NCBI GenBank assembly: GCA_025506515.1
Contig: CM046458.1
Span: 41,892,231-41,956,230, forward strand
From: Flaveria trinervia
Lineage: Eukaryota > Streptophyta > Magnoliopsida > Asterales > Asteraceae
DNA: 64,000 nt
Direction of reading: 5' to 3'
Under the pieces are notes generated by a model. The model did no database searches. It was not told the DNA's origin and was given only the letters and a program-made list of their open reading frames with translations. Every line of letters begins with the position of its first letter. Within the stretch, counting starts at the first letter, position 1. The translations under genes were made by a program, and so were the position numbers. Shown here one piece after another: positions 44,986 through 57,600 of this stretch.

Positions 44986-45320
44986 CCTCTAACTCACACT
45001 GAAAGATTTAAACACTAATACGGTCATTCAAGGAAACGGCTCAGTTTATGGCAAGTATAGTAAGTCCCTAATTACAGTGGCCAGTTGTGATTAGCCACTT
45101 ACTCTACTCTTCATACCCCAAGCATTACATGTCCTGACTACATCAGTATTTAAATCTACATACAACACATAACCACATACCATGCACACATAAAACCAGT
45201 TATCTTTACGAAAATACCTGATGACACGCAGCTACTCAGATTGGCATCTCTTTCCCTTTCTGTCCCATTCTCAGTTTAAGTTAAGGTTCATTTTGAAATT
45301 TTACCCATTTCACTTAAACT
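44986..45320 (-). other. Leader of Gypsy copy 2
   Basis: 335 bp between PBS and gag, closely matching 21893-22226; no ORF. Confidence 0.6.
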
Positions 45321-45335
45321 TTGGCTCTGATACCA
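45321..45335 (-). other. Primer-binding site of Gypsy copy 2
   Basis: TGGTATCAGAGCCAA on the minus strand, three bases after the LTR end; identical to the nested Gypsy. Confidence 0.88.
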
Positions 45336-45338
45336 ACT

Positions 45339-47540
45339 TGTAAGCCCCGTTCCTGGGACGCTCACAGCTGGTAAATCATCGCACATAAAACATATACTTT
45401 ACTTTTAATCATTCATAAAACATTGCAGCGAAAGTCTAAAGGAATAACTTTTCATATCATTACAAATGATTTTGCAAGTTAATACAAGCGTTCATTTTAA
45501 AACATCATTCGTTCGCATTATAATGCAAAAACTTAACAAAAGAATGTCATTCAACATGCCAAGTAGTTGCTTCGTGCCATCCTCAGCAATGCTCACCTGC
45601 CAACTGGAAAATGCATAAAAGTCAACGTTTCTGAGTGAGTTCTAGTTTAATAATAAAACATACTTTTTCCTTCATTTAAAAATGTTCATTTCTATTACAT
45701 GTGATCATACATTATACATACATACAGATAATATCACTATTATCTTCATCATTTTTTTTGTTCATACTTTTATTCATTCATTCATTACTTCCAGTGACAT
45801 GTACATTACCCTGAACATTATGCACGAAGCGGGTAACTAGGCCTAAGGTCTTTCATAGACCTCGAACACTGTGCACGAAGCTGACCCCAATACCTAGGGT
45901 AAGTACATTCACCATTTATCTTTTCTCTTTCATTCCGGATCAATGCCTTATGCTATACCCCGAACATTGTGCACGAAGCGGGTAACTGGGCCTGAGGTCT
46001 TTCATAGACCTCGAACATTGCATGCGAAGCTGACTCCAGTAGCTAGGGCAAGCGGCAAGGATCCTATTCCTATGGTCAATCACAAAGATTGGACCCCAAT
46101 ATGCATCCTTTGGAGTAGCTAACCCGCACACCATTTAGCTAACACCTACATAGGGTGTGCACCTCCATACATTTGCTTGAAAACCTTTCTTACATTCATT
46201 CATTTATTCATTAATGCATACATTCATCATCATGTTCCTATTTCATTATCTTTCACTTTATGTTACATAATACTTTGTTCATTCATTATCATAGCACGTA
46301 AAGTCAGGGGAAAGATAAACATACATCATCATAAGGAACATAAATATATCATTCATACATCATCATACAGGGCATCATACATACATAACATACATCATGC
46401 ATAACCATGCAACATCATCTTCATCATCATGCACAAACATCAAGCACATAACATTACATGCCCATCATACCCTCTATGACCTCAAAAGTCAACTTACATA
46501 ACCCCCGGGAATCCCCAAAGTCAAAGCCTACATTGCTCCTTTTTCTCTCAAAAAGTCAGAATTTTTCTAAGTGTTCATCCGCACTGACCCTATTACTCAT
46601 CCGCATTTAATTGCTTCATCCGCATTAACCCTTATTTGGTCATCCGCATTTGATGGCCTCATCCGCATTAACCCTTAATTGTTCATCCGCATTTGATGGC
46701 TTCATTCGCATTAACCCTTATTATTCATCCGCATTTAGTGGCCTCATCCGCATTAACCCTTATTGTTCATCCGCATTTGGTGGCCTCGTCCGCTTTAACC
46801 CTTATTGTTCATCCGCATTTAGTGGCCTCATCCTCATTAATCTTCCAAACACTTGGGCAGATTAAAGTTTAACATGCGAGCCTAACAACATCATGTTTGA
46901 TTTCAACTCACCATTCATCATGTTCTAAGCTTAAGTCTTACCCTCTAAGCCTTAGAAACATCATCGTACATCTGCAAACATGAACATAATCACATCATAA
47001 CATCACAACATCATTATACATGCATACAAGCATACGGGTCCGAAACCCAATTTAGCAAAAACATACATTTATGCATATCCAACCCCAAAATTAGTTAAAA
47101 ACTAGTAAAAAAAGGGTCCTAAAACTCATCTTTACGGCTTTTGAGTATGGCTTCTTCCAAACTCGTTTGCAAATTGAATTCAACCGCTTAGAAACCCACT
47201 AAAAACATACCCGAACACATACAAACACACATAAGCAATAACCCGAGGATAAGACCAGTCAAGAACACCATAAAAACATGAATTCTTACCTTGTATTCGA
47301 ATTCTTTCTTCTTGTTCTTCTTCAAAGCCGAGAATATTTCTGCTCTCTTCCTTTCTCTCACTAAAATCCGAAAGATTTGGGTGTAGAAAGGGTGATAGGC
47401 GACCATGCCACCTTTTACACCCACTTTTTAAACATTTTGTCCTTTTGCATACTTTTTACCCCTAGACTTTGAGTTTTATTTCTTTTTCTTCTTTTTCTTC
47501 ACTTAATCTTCTTTCTTGTCTAAAAATAACCGGTGTTACA
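45339..47540 (-). repeat. 5' LTR of Gypsy copy 2
   Basis: 2202 bp. On the minus strand it starts TGTAACACCGG and ends GGGGCTTACA. It contains a pair of about 130-bp repeats (45807-45898 and 45958-46060, around GTGCACGAAGC) and a minisatellite of CATCCGCATT words (46575-46840). The outer flank starts GTTAC; the other duplication copy was lost with the 3' half. Confidence 0.9.
46575..46840. repeat. CATCCGCATT minisatellite inside the LTR
   Basis: About eight degenerate units of 30-40 bp built from CATCCGCATTTGATGGCC and CATCCGCATTAACCCTTAT. It is LTR-internal expansion, not a gene; the plus-strand ORF through it is an accident of the repeat. Confidence 0.85.
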
Positions 47541-48467
47541 GTTACATAATACATAAAAAATTATATAATGTAAATATATATATAAGAGGAAAATAATATA
47601 AAAACTCTAAACCCTAAACGGCCGTTTAAGCTAACATATGCGGCCATTTATTCACATTAATGTGGTTGTTTACTTGTGCAGTCATATCACCGTCATCCAA
47701 CTATAAATGACCATTTACAATCTTGAAAAATGATCATTTAGCTTGTCTAGTGTAAAATGTGAAACTAGAGGTGTATGAAACAAAGGCTCCATTTTGACCA
47801 AGGCCGACCATGATGAACAATTGGTAGACCTTGTTAGTTTTGCGATGGTAATAGAATGGGCTCAGTTTAGATGTATTTTAAATGGGATCATAGTAGTTTT
47901 TATTGAACAAAAAAATATATGGCAATAAAAGATCGTTCTAAATATCACCACACTATAAGAATACATCTACTAGTGATAAGTATGTTAAAAAAATTAACTT
48001 TTTCTATTTTAAATATACATAATATCAAGTCACTTAACAAGATGAGTAAATGTTTCTCAAAAAATTCAATTGAAGTAATTTTACAACATAATTAACTATG
48101 AGATGATTAATTAAATAAAAAACAAAACAAAATGTGAGATTTCAAAAGTTCAAATATTTATTATCAAGCTTGTACTATCAAATGGTAAAAGATAATCAAC
48201 ATATGCTAATGAATGTCTAATGCATTTATACTCCGCCACTAATCATTAACATTTTCGTCACATGTTAAGAGCTTTGATACGTTAGAATGATCAACAACAT
48301 ATATGCACACAAATTTTGAAAATGACCTACCAAACCTACTTTAAAATGTCTATTAGATATCAACCAAAATTTATCTAAAGAAAGAAATTCAAAACCTATG
48401 TACCGTGAACAAGATGTTTAACATTCATGCAACCTTCAGAGTACTTGTATTCTGATTATTTATGGAT
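47541..48467. other. Intergenic DNA downstream of FANCD2
   Basis: AT-rich sequence between the Gypsy LTR and the end of FANCD2. A minus-strand AATAAA at 48157-48162, some 310-340 bp past the stop codon candidates, could serve as polyadenylation signal, but AT-rich DNA makes this weak. Nothing else is seen. Confidence 0.4.
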
Positions 48468-48618
48468 TCAATCTGCTTCTCCATCATCCTCTGAATTTCT
48501 CACAATATCTTCCTCACATCAGTCCGGACAAAATCATCACCATTTTGTTCATCTTGGCCATCTGTATAAGCTTGAGAGCTCACTACTTGTCCTGTCAAGT
48601 TCTTGTGCTTCAAGTTTC
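48468..48618 (-). CDS. FANCD2: FANCD2 last exon
   Basis: TTGACAG|GAAACT acceptor. Encodes GNLKHKNLTGQVVSSQAYTD, as in the human C-terminus. In the conserved frame the first stop is TGA at 48500-48502; an adjacent frame continues with EEDIVRNSEDDGEAD to a TGA at 48468-48470, an acidic tail like that of other FANCD2 proteins, so a second base may be missing near 48515. Confidence 0.82.
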
Positions 48619-51600
48619 CTGTCAAAATAGTTAAGTAATGTCTAAACTATGGCAAGATTTAACATCTTGAATAAAACAATCTATACAGTTGCATGCATTG
48701 AAAGACTTCCAAAGAATTTCAACTAGTTCAACTCATTAGTAGCATTCAAATATTTCTATGTAAAACAAGCATAACAGAACCTATAACCCACATTCCGATT
48801 TTAAAATTTTAGTTAGCGATTAGTTTTGGGTATAAGCAGTCCGGTTATTTTAGTTTATGGGAACTGTTGGTCTTGGAGGTTGGCATGTCAAGCCAATTTG
48901 GCAAATAAATCTATATAATATTATATTAAAATCTAAAGATAAGATATATTTATACAAGCTATAACAAACTTTTCCAAAATACGTACAAAAACTATAAAGG
49001 TTAGTTTAAATGGTGGTTCAGTTGAGCGATTTCAGTTATTTATGCATTATATACAACCATAACTGAACCATCATTTTTCCATTGGTTCCATTATTTCGAT
49101 TATGGTTCATTTATTGGGTCTTACTATAGACCCCTACATTACATACCCATCCAAAAGGTGCATCCACTTGATGAAGAGTGAAGAAGAGCCTTAACACGAA
49201 ATAAAAACCGTTCCAGAGATCTCTTGGTAGCAGGAATTCTACTAGTGATACTTGTTGTTTCAATCCCTGTCAATAAGTAAAAATTAAAAAAAAAGGAAAT
49301 AAGAGATTGCATAAACTTCCATAAATGGTTAAGTGAATAAAACGAACAATTTAATGATCACAAAATGAAACTCAAAATACCTTTGCTTCTGAACATAGGG
49401 TTTGTATTGTTCTTGTTCCCATCTGGAAGTCTTTAAACTGAGAAAAAAGTCCATTGGTTCAATAGCATTAAGACCTCTCTATTTTAATTATCATAGTTCA
49501 CTACAATGAAAATGACTTAAAAAATTAAACCCATAAACATAAAGTACAAGAATAGAGACTGCCACATACCAGTTGAATGATAAGCTGTTCATAGCCCTGA
49601 AACTGGGTTTCTAGGAACTCAAAAACTGCACAAAGCTCAAACTTCAGTAATCCATTAAGACATAAATGCATTTGGTAATTTAAACCATCATGAACACCGG
49701 CTATGCTTTGTATCTGAAGTATCAAAAGAATTAAATAAAAACTAGCTTAAAAACACAAACGTTCTAGGTAGACAAGTGTATTTTTGATATACTAACTTTC
49801 TAAATCATTGGATCTGTAATTTATTATTGAGATCATATATATATTTTTTTGTAATTATATTCAACTAATTATGTATAGAAAATATAATCTTTGAACAATA
49901 AGGGGACGTTTGATTCGTGAAATTTGTTGGAATTGGAATTTGAATTGGAATTTGAAGGAATTGTATTTGGAATTCAATATTTTCTAAAAGAAAATGTAAT
50001 CTATAAAGGGAATTTAAAGTCCAAATGCATTTCTAGTGACAAAACATTTATAAAAGAATTTGAATATATCACCCCTTGCAAACCGCCACCACCTCAATGA
50101 CCACCGATCATCGCCGATACATACCACCACAGCCGCCAATCAACCGCGAGCACCAATGGCGGTCGGCGACAATCAACGGCTAGGGGTGCTAGCGTCGGCG
50201 GCAAACAGTGGGCGGCGGTGGTCGGCGTTCGGGTTGTGCAGTGTCGGTGAGCGGCAGCGGCGGCAGTCGGTTTGCGGTGGGTGGGGTGGTAAGCAGCGTC
50301 AAGGGCGTCGTCGATAGCAGTCGGCGGTCGGTGAAGGAAGTGGGGGTCGGTGGAATTTGAAATCTTTCAATATTTGGAAGGATTTTGAAATCCTTCATTT
50401 GAAAGAATTTGAGGGAATTAATTCCAATTCCAATTTATTTCTCAACCAAACACATTAAGAATAAATTTCAAAATCCAATTCCAACGAATTCCAACCAACT
50501 AAACACAATGATCAATGGAATTAAGATTCCAATTCCATTAAATTCCTGCATACCAAACACCCCCTAAAATTTGCGGTTTAGCCCAAACCAACAAACCGAG
50601 TTATGACCTTGCTTCACCTGCATTTTTTACGCCTCTATGCATAAGCTACAAAGTAGCACAAGTCAACAACTACCTTTTAGGAAGGAATCAACATACTTTC
50701 CACCAAACTTGACGGCCATTGTGCGCAAAGTGACCTAAAATGAAATTTTACATCAAGGTTGTATAATCGGAAGCAGCGATTAAGGGTGTTAATGGTCAGT
50801 TTCAGCCAGTTTTGCCTAAAGTTTTGGGCTGAACCGTTAACTATGTATTTGAAATGGAAAATTTGCCGCCAAATCAGCTGAGTTGGTCGGACCTATCAAA
50901 ACAGTTTGCTTGGCCGTTTGAACCAGTATTTGGTTTTATTTATTCAGAATCATAAATTTGTATTTAATTATAATAATATAAAAAGACGACTTATGAATAT
51001 AACTGCATATTCCACAAATAAAAATAATAATAAATAATAATAAGGTGAAGGGCCGTTACAGTCAGTTACAAGTTCTAAAATGTGATCCTGACCTTTAAAC
51101 CCTGTTTAACAAACCATAAACCGTGACAAACTGCATAAATCTCAAACCGACCAAACAGACCATTTTGCTTGGGTTTGGGTGGTTCAATCAGTTTCAACAT
51201 TTTGTGAACACCCCTAGCAGAGATGATAAATGAGTAGTGCTTTTCAAATACCTTGTCATGGGTCTTGCAAATATTGATCAAGGATACAACTACAATTACA
51301 GATTGATGTAGCTTCTCCATAAGTATTTGCACCTCTGTCGGTTGAGGAGTAGCTTTTGATTTATTTATTTGAACAGTTTCTTTAACCTGTTGTAAGATAT
51401 TACAAAATTGTTGAATATCACAGCTTCTTATGTATGGCTTTTGAATAATAAAAGATGTCTTACCAGCTTGCCAAGTATGACTAGGTTCTGCTCATGCTAC
51501 AAAGCAAATAATATTAATTAGCAAGCCAAATTAGAAGCATTATATATAAAATTATCTCACGACAAGCTAGGAAGCACGGGGACCGCAAAAGGTTGGGTAC

Positions 51601-54600
51601 CCCCCGCTTCCGAAACGGATTGGGGACGGAAACAGCATGGAGACGCCAGGGAAACATTTCCATAAATTTGGGGACGGCTTTCTCGACGTTTTCATAAATT
51701 GGGGACGTTTCCATAAATTTGGGGACGTTTCCTTGAACCCTTCTGTTTTTCTTTTATTGTTTATTAGGGTTTAACACTTCACATGCTCACATACGTATTA
51801 TATAACCCATCAAATTCTTAAAACCCTTCAAGCCTATCATCGATTATAAAACAATCAGTAAGTCATCTTCATTCATTATTCTTCCATCTTCTTCATCATT
51901 GATTCTCCTTGGCTTCTCAACAAGATTCACAAGGCCCATCTCACTAGATGAGCCGGAATTTGAACATGAGTTGCTTATTGATAATTAGTTACCTATGAAA
52001 CATATAGGTGTTTTGGGGTTTTTTAGAACTAGAAAATTATTTTCTTATTAATTAATGATTTGCCTATCATGGTTCTTTATATATTTTTATTTTTTTACTT
52101 TTATATTTTTTTGTTCCGTATCTAGAATTTTTGAGTTTTGCCGTTTCCCGTCCCCGTATTGTCCCCGTACCCCGCTCCCGTACCCGTTCCCGTGCTACTT
52201 AGACGACAAGAGAAGATGCCTACCAACTCTTTGTACCAAACAGAAAAGGTTGAGGAACAAATAGTTGTAAAACCATGGCTATATTCCTCTGCTGTTGTTC
52301 TTCTGGAAAAAGACACCTAACACCATGACAAACCATTAATAGACCTGCTTAAGAAATTGTCAAGTGAAATGATATATTGCTATTTGCACAATTCATTAAG
52401 CTAAAGTCTTATTGATTAACTTATAACTTGTGTTTCAAGCAATCACGTTTCAATGTTCAAGATACAATTCCGTTCTATGTTTGGCGAAAGCAATGTAAAA
52501 CTTAGTACATGACTTTAGAAATACAGTGTGCTCATTTTGATATCATTTTTGCCCATAATGGATATTAAATTGCACAGTATAGAGGTTTAAGAGTAATTGA
52601 TTACAACTATATGTACTAAACTAAAAAGTAGGATTCTGCCCATATAACAGACTTTTTTTAAGTAGTAAAAACATGAGGACATAAGAAAACAAATAAATAA
52701 TGTAATATCATTTATGGTAATTTGTAGAAGTGGCAAGATGGATGGGTTGGTGCGATTGTGTTGACCCGCAAACACTTTCTTGTATGTTTTTATAAATAGA
52801 CAATGAGTTGATTATGATAAAGAAAAACAATTAAAATAAGACTTTAAATCTTTGAATAAAGAAAGTTTAGGAGGTTGTATGCATTAAAAATAGACTTTAG
52901 GAAAACTTCAACGACCTATTTGACCCATCCCCTTTTACCTAAGTTCTTAGAATTGCCCTCATTTGACCCGTTTAGATAAAAAATAAAATAACCAAAGTTG
53001 ACCTATTTATAAGTAACTGGTATTCACCATAGGCAAAACAGAGCATGCAAGGTTAACTAATGATTGAGAAGTAGATTCGCAATTTTCCAAGTAAATGTGG
53101 ATGATCTTCTGCACCATCTCCCCCTGCAAAATACAAGAGAAGGGCCACTAAAAGTTGGAAAATAATAAAATTAATTAAGACCATGAGATTTAAACAATCC
53201 AAAGAGACCATAGAGATTTACTTTCCCCTTCCAACCATTTTCATTCTCATGCCAATCATGACTCAATACTTTGTGAGCAGAAGAACAGAGTTGGTTGCGC
53301 AAAGTCACAAGGAGTTCTTGAGTGACAGCCGATTTATGTTTAGCAGTTCCCTCCAGCGGCTTGTCAATGACTTTTTGGAGAGAGATAACTACAGACTCCA
53401 ATGTTATTACCACTTCAGAAGCAAGCATAAATGAGAAACAGAGTGCTGCAAAATAGATCACCAGTCACAGTTAATAAGACCCGTAGATTTTAAAATCAAT
53501 ATATACAATAGCATGTGAGATATGATTTTCAAATAATAGTATTTTAATAAGGATCTGATTCTTTAACAAAATGTTTCAGGAGGACACGTTAAAGTTACAC
53601 ATTGGAAAACTTTGATACATTTGACCCGTCTCCTTTTCTATTAACCTTTCAATTTTACGTCTTGGAGTCCGTTAGAGTCTTAGAGATAAAATATAACCCA
53701 TATTAACTCATTCATAAGGGTCAAAACTGCCACCTCTAAGGGGAAACCATACCTGCATCCAGAACTGATTCTAGGAACTCATAGACACCACCATATAAAC
53801 AAAATATGTCTCCTGTTGATGATAGAGACTGCAGGCCTGCAATATCATCAACTTTTCTGGGCTGAAAAGTCTTGAGCAGATCCAAGAGAGAAGAATGTTT
53901 TGACAGTATAAGATCTGGACAAGTCAGCATCTGTGTTGGATCCAAAAGGGAAAAAAAACAGAATACTAAAATAATATGAAGAATATAAATCACTCAAGGA
54001 AATGCCATAGCTGCATAACTGATATATAGCTGTAAATGCATATTGCCTTAGAGGTGGCGATTTTGACCAATTTGCCTAAAATGGGTTGATTTGGGTCATA
54101 TTTGTTTCCAATGGGTCAAACAAATAGACCAAACAGGTCCAAAGACATCCAAATTGAACCACTTCATTAAATAGAAATTAGATCTTTATTTAACCAATAT
54201 GACTTTTATAACCTTATGTAATGCATTAATTATATAGAAATAAGATGATGGCCAATTCGGCCAAGCTACCCATTTTGTCATGTTACCAAACCCCCATCCG
54301 ATCCACCTGTTTTGTCACCTCCACATATAGCAGGCTAATGAAGGGAGGGCAGTAAATACCTTGCTGAAGCAATATAGTGTCTCTTTGACAACTAAACTCG
54401 AGACTGAAGGTACAGAAAGTACAATTCTACTTATTTCTGGATTACCAGCCATGGAAGATTGGTCACCCCAGTGTGTTTGACATGATTCAGAACCTAAAAT
54501 AATGTTCAGGTAAATAACAGTTTAGATTCATACTGAAACTCCTTTTAAGTTATAATGTTAGAATCTTACTATGTTTAAGTAACGATATAGCAGAATCCAG

Positions 54601-57600
54601 GTGTCTCTTCAAAGTCGCAAACAGTGTCTGAATCTTGTTCACAAATTCAACGGTTGATATTCCACTTAAACAAGGAGTAGTGCTCATGGATCTGAGTGAT
54701 GCTGGTTTAGGACTAAAATATTCTAGCTTGCTATTAAGATCGCGCAGGAGGTAAAGATACACAGGTAACTGGAACACAATATAAACATCAAAAATAAAAA
54801 TATAGCTTCAATACGTTTAGTGGAAGAGAAGTGAGAGCACAGTATGCAGTAGAGATGGCAAATTGGTGGCTTAGGTAACATGCCAAATTGAGTAAATTTA
54901 TTATACGGGTTGGTTGAGTAGTTGACCAGAAAAACCTTTCATCAAAAAATTTCACTTTTTCTAAATGACAATCTTATTTTTTTATACAATAACTTAAGAG
55001 ATTAATTCTCATTTTGTTCAACTTTCGACCAAATGAATCCATTTGAACTATTTTTCTTTGCAGCTTCTTTTTATAGTTTTGCCCATTTGACCAATTAGTA
55101 GATAAAACATGTAACCCAAATCAACCCAGTTACAATAAAATGGGTCAAAATTGCCACCTACAGCATGCTATGATGCAGTATAAAAAGACATACCTCACAC
55201 GTAGGGTCTGCACAACAAGAATCAAGATCCTGCATTCGAGAAACAATCACATGAGGCAGTTTGAACATATTATTTAGCCATGTACGTGACAAGCCACAGC
55301 CCACAGGCACAGGCACCAAAATTTTGAGTTCATAAAACTTCAAACCTATGATAGTTAAACAAAATAGAGCATATATTAACATCACTGAATAGGAGTAAAT
55401 AATTGACCTTTGAATATGACAAAATAGAGAAGCAATCAACCAAAAGAGGTCTAAATCTGTATCTTTGAGCTTCTAAAAGTTTTGCAGTTTCAGAGATCTC
55501 GATATCAGTCTCTACAGATTCATTGGAGTTGGTGGTAGAGCATGTTGCTGCCTCAGATTGACTGCTTTTAGAGAGGGTGCCAGTAGAACTTTCATTTGCA
55601 ACATCACTACTTATTGCACCTGCTTTCTTCCATGTTTCCATAATTGTAAGCTGTGTGGTACTGTTTCCTTGAGTGCCAGAAATTTTCAATGCCCTTGAGG
55701 ACTTTTTATTTTTCGTGCTGATTTGAGAAGAATCTTGATTAGTTCTCATTTGCTCTGAGTTCTTTTCAATGCGAGTAGGCTGACCTGGCGAAGAAGCTGA
55801 AGAAAGCTCAGGTAAGGATAGAGGACACTCTTTGAGTATATTATTTAGAAGGCACTCAAGAAATCTGCAACATAAGAGAACTTTAGATGAACCCCTCAAC
55901 TGAAAAAAAATATGACGTGCAGGATAAAACATAGAAAAGTCTCATCAAATGCCATTAAATTCCGCGACACAAATCAAATGAATATATTACATACCAGTGT
56001 CATCAGTAAAGTTTCAATATAACTATAGTGATGAAGTTGTAAATGCTCCCAAAAGCAAATTTTCAGCATGAATTACGAACACCTTTTGTTTACATATGAG
56101 GATTAATTTCAACTTACACAAGGTTTTTCAAGCGTTTCAAGATCTTGGTGACCGTCTCCTCCTTTGTCGCTTGACTTATACAGTCAAATCTTCCAGCAAC
56201 TTGTGTACCAAAGGCATTAAGCTGATTGTGGTGAAAAAAATTATGTCATATGGGCGAATATAATATAATTCATCATCACACTTTAATATTATTTTTATTT
56301 GTCAACTTGTGTTGTAATCAACCATGAAGTCAAAAGCTGGTTTTCTTGTGAGAACACATACAAATGACCTTAATGCTTTCTGACTTATGTAATATGTAGG
56401 CTTTGTGGGTTTTGTAACTCATTTACAAAGAAAAATGAAAAATCCAATAAGTTTGTTGTTACATCAAAAGTTACAGTGAAGTATGAAGGTCATGTTTAAA
56501 ATAATTATTTCAGTCAATGACATTAAACATCATAACTTACCAGTTCTCTGATCCAATTAATTGCATAATAAAGAGAGAGGCACACAACATGTTTCTGCTT
56601 TTTATTTAGTGACTGCCAAGATTCCATGATGAACTGCAAAACCAATGGCAAGAAGATATTAGTAATCACGTGTGGTGCATATCCGATTAAATGAAAGGGG
56701 AATGGAGAAATGTATTAGCTTTCTTCATTATAGGAAAAAGAAGTTTCCGAGATATCTAGTTAATGGGTTATTAATATAAAATTAGTGTCTTGCATTCAGA
56801 TGAGTATTTTCGTATCTAAAAATTGAGTCAAATTCATCTTGACTTAAAATATGCTATTATATTTATTAAAACAGTTTGTCGTAAAATCATGATTAATACA
56901 TGTTGAAAACATTGGCAGAAGTTGAGAGAAACTATAATGTCTGATTTGTATAACTCAAAGAATTAACCAACCAACAAAAGATTTTCGCATTATGATGAAA
57001 CTGTGAACTTTACAACAAAAAAGTTACATGCTGTCATGTCACACTAAAACTTTTACAGGGTGAATGGAATACACTCAATGTAACAAAGGTAATTTTTTTA
57101 ATTTAACAACAAAATCTTGTATCGACTATGGCATTTTGTAATTATAGTGCTTAGCATAGATATATGTGATCATCTATCTTTGGATGAACCAAAAAAGTTT
57201 ATATGTGAAAGATACAGATTTTCTATCGTAACTCTCAATTCTATAGTTCAATTACAATTACTAAGCAATGTACTATTTTTTAATATACAACATGAGTGTT
57301 GGAAGAATGTAAGGGAAAAAGGGTTATCGCTGCAAAAAATGAAACTAATATTATAAAAGTAGAAAAAGGGCACACCCTATGTTTGCCAGAAAAGTGAAAT
57401 GTAAGTTAATAAACCATTAATGGATAAGTAAGACTGTAAAGTATTTGTTTCAAACTTCTAACTTTAGTCTAGAAAAAAAGGACGTAAGACAGCAGCTGGT
57501 CGGACTAGAACTCGGTTCTTCTGCATTAGCTAAGCATGTTCAACACTTCAACATTAATACAACTGCTTTTGCTTGGGGGAAACATTTCAGTATTTATGCA

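Larger units (their letters stand above)
42444..47540 (-). mobile_element. Second Gypsy chromovirus, truncated after RT
   Basis: Minus-strand element with 5' LTR (45339-47540), PBS, leader, gag, protease and RT. It stops inside the RT thumb (GIMVDPAKVEAV) at the joint with the Copia LTR at 42443. The proteins are colinear with the Gypsy at 16062-24585, but the LTRs differ in their middle parts, so it is the same family and another subfamily. RNase H, integrase, chromodomain and 3' LTR are missing. Confidence 0.9.

Noticed and set aside
46650..46865. Short repeat protein
   Set aside because: Produced by the CATCCGCATT minisatellite in an LTR; no start context and no neighbouring exon.
50060..50398. 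GC-rich ORFs on both strands as a gene
   Set aside because: They lie in the MITE core with low-complexity Gly/Arg/Thr/Pro text and no splice or family signal.
52055..52264. Membrane protein ORF (FFIYFYFFTFIFF)
   Set aside because: Poly-T-rich MITE end read in frame; it overlaps an exon of FANCD2 on the other strand.
53183..53434. Plus-strand ORF over the 53222-53445 exon
   Set aside because: Antisense shadow of a FANCD2 exon.
55230..55345. Extended FANCD2 exon (FYELKILVPVPVGCG text)
   Set aside because: The ORF is open, but the homologous text starts at DLDSCC after a good acceptor at 55229, and the longer version has no match in FANCD2.
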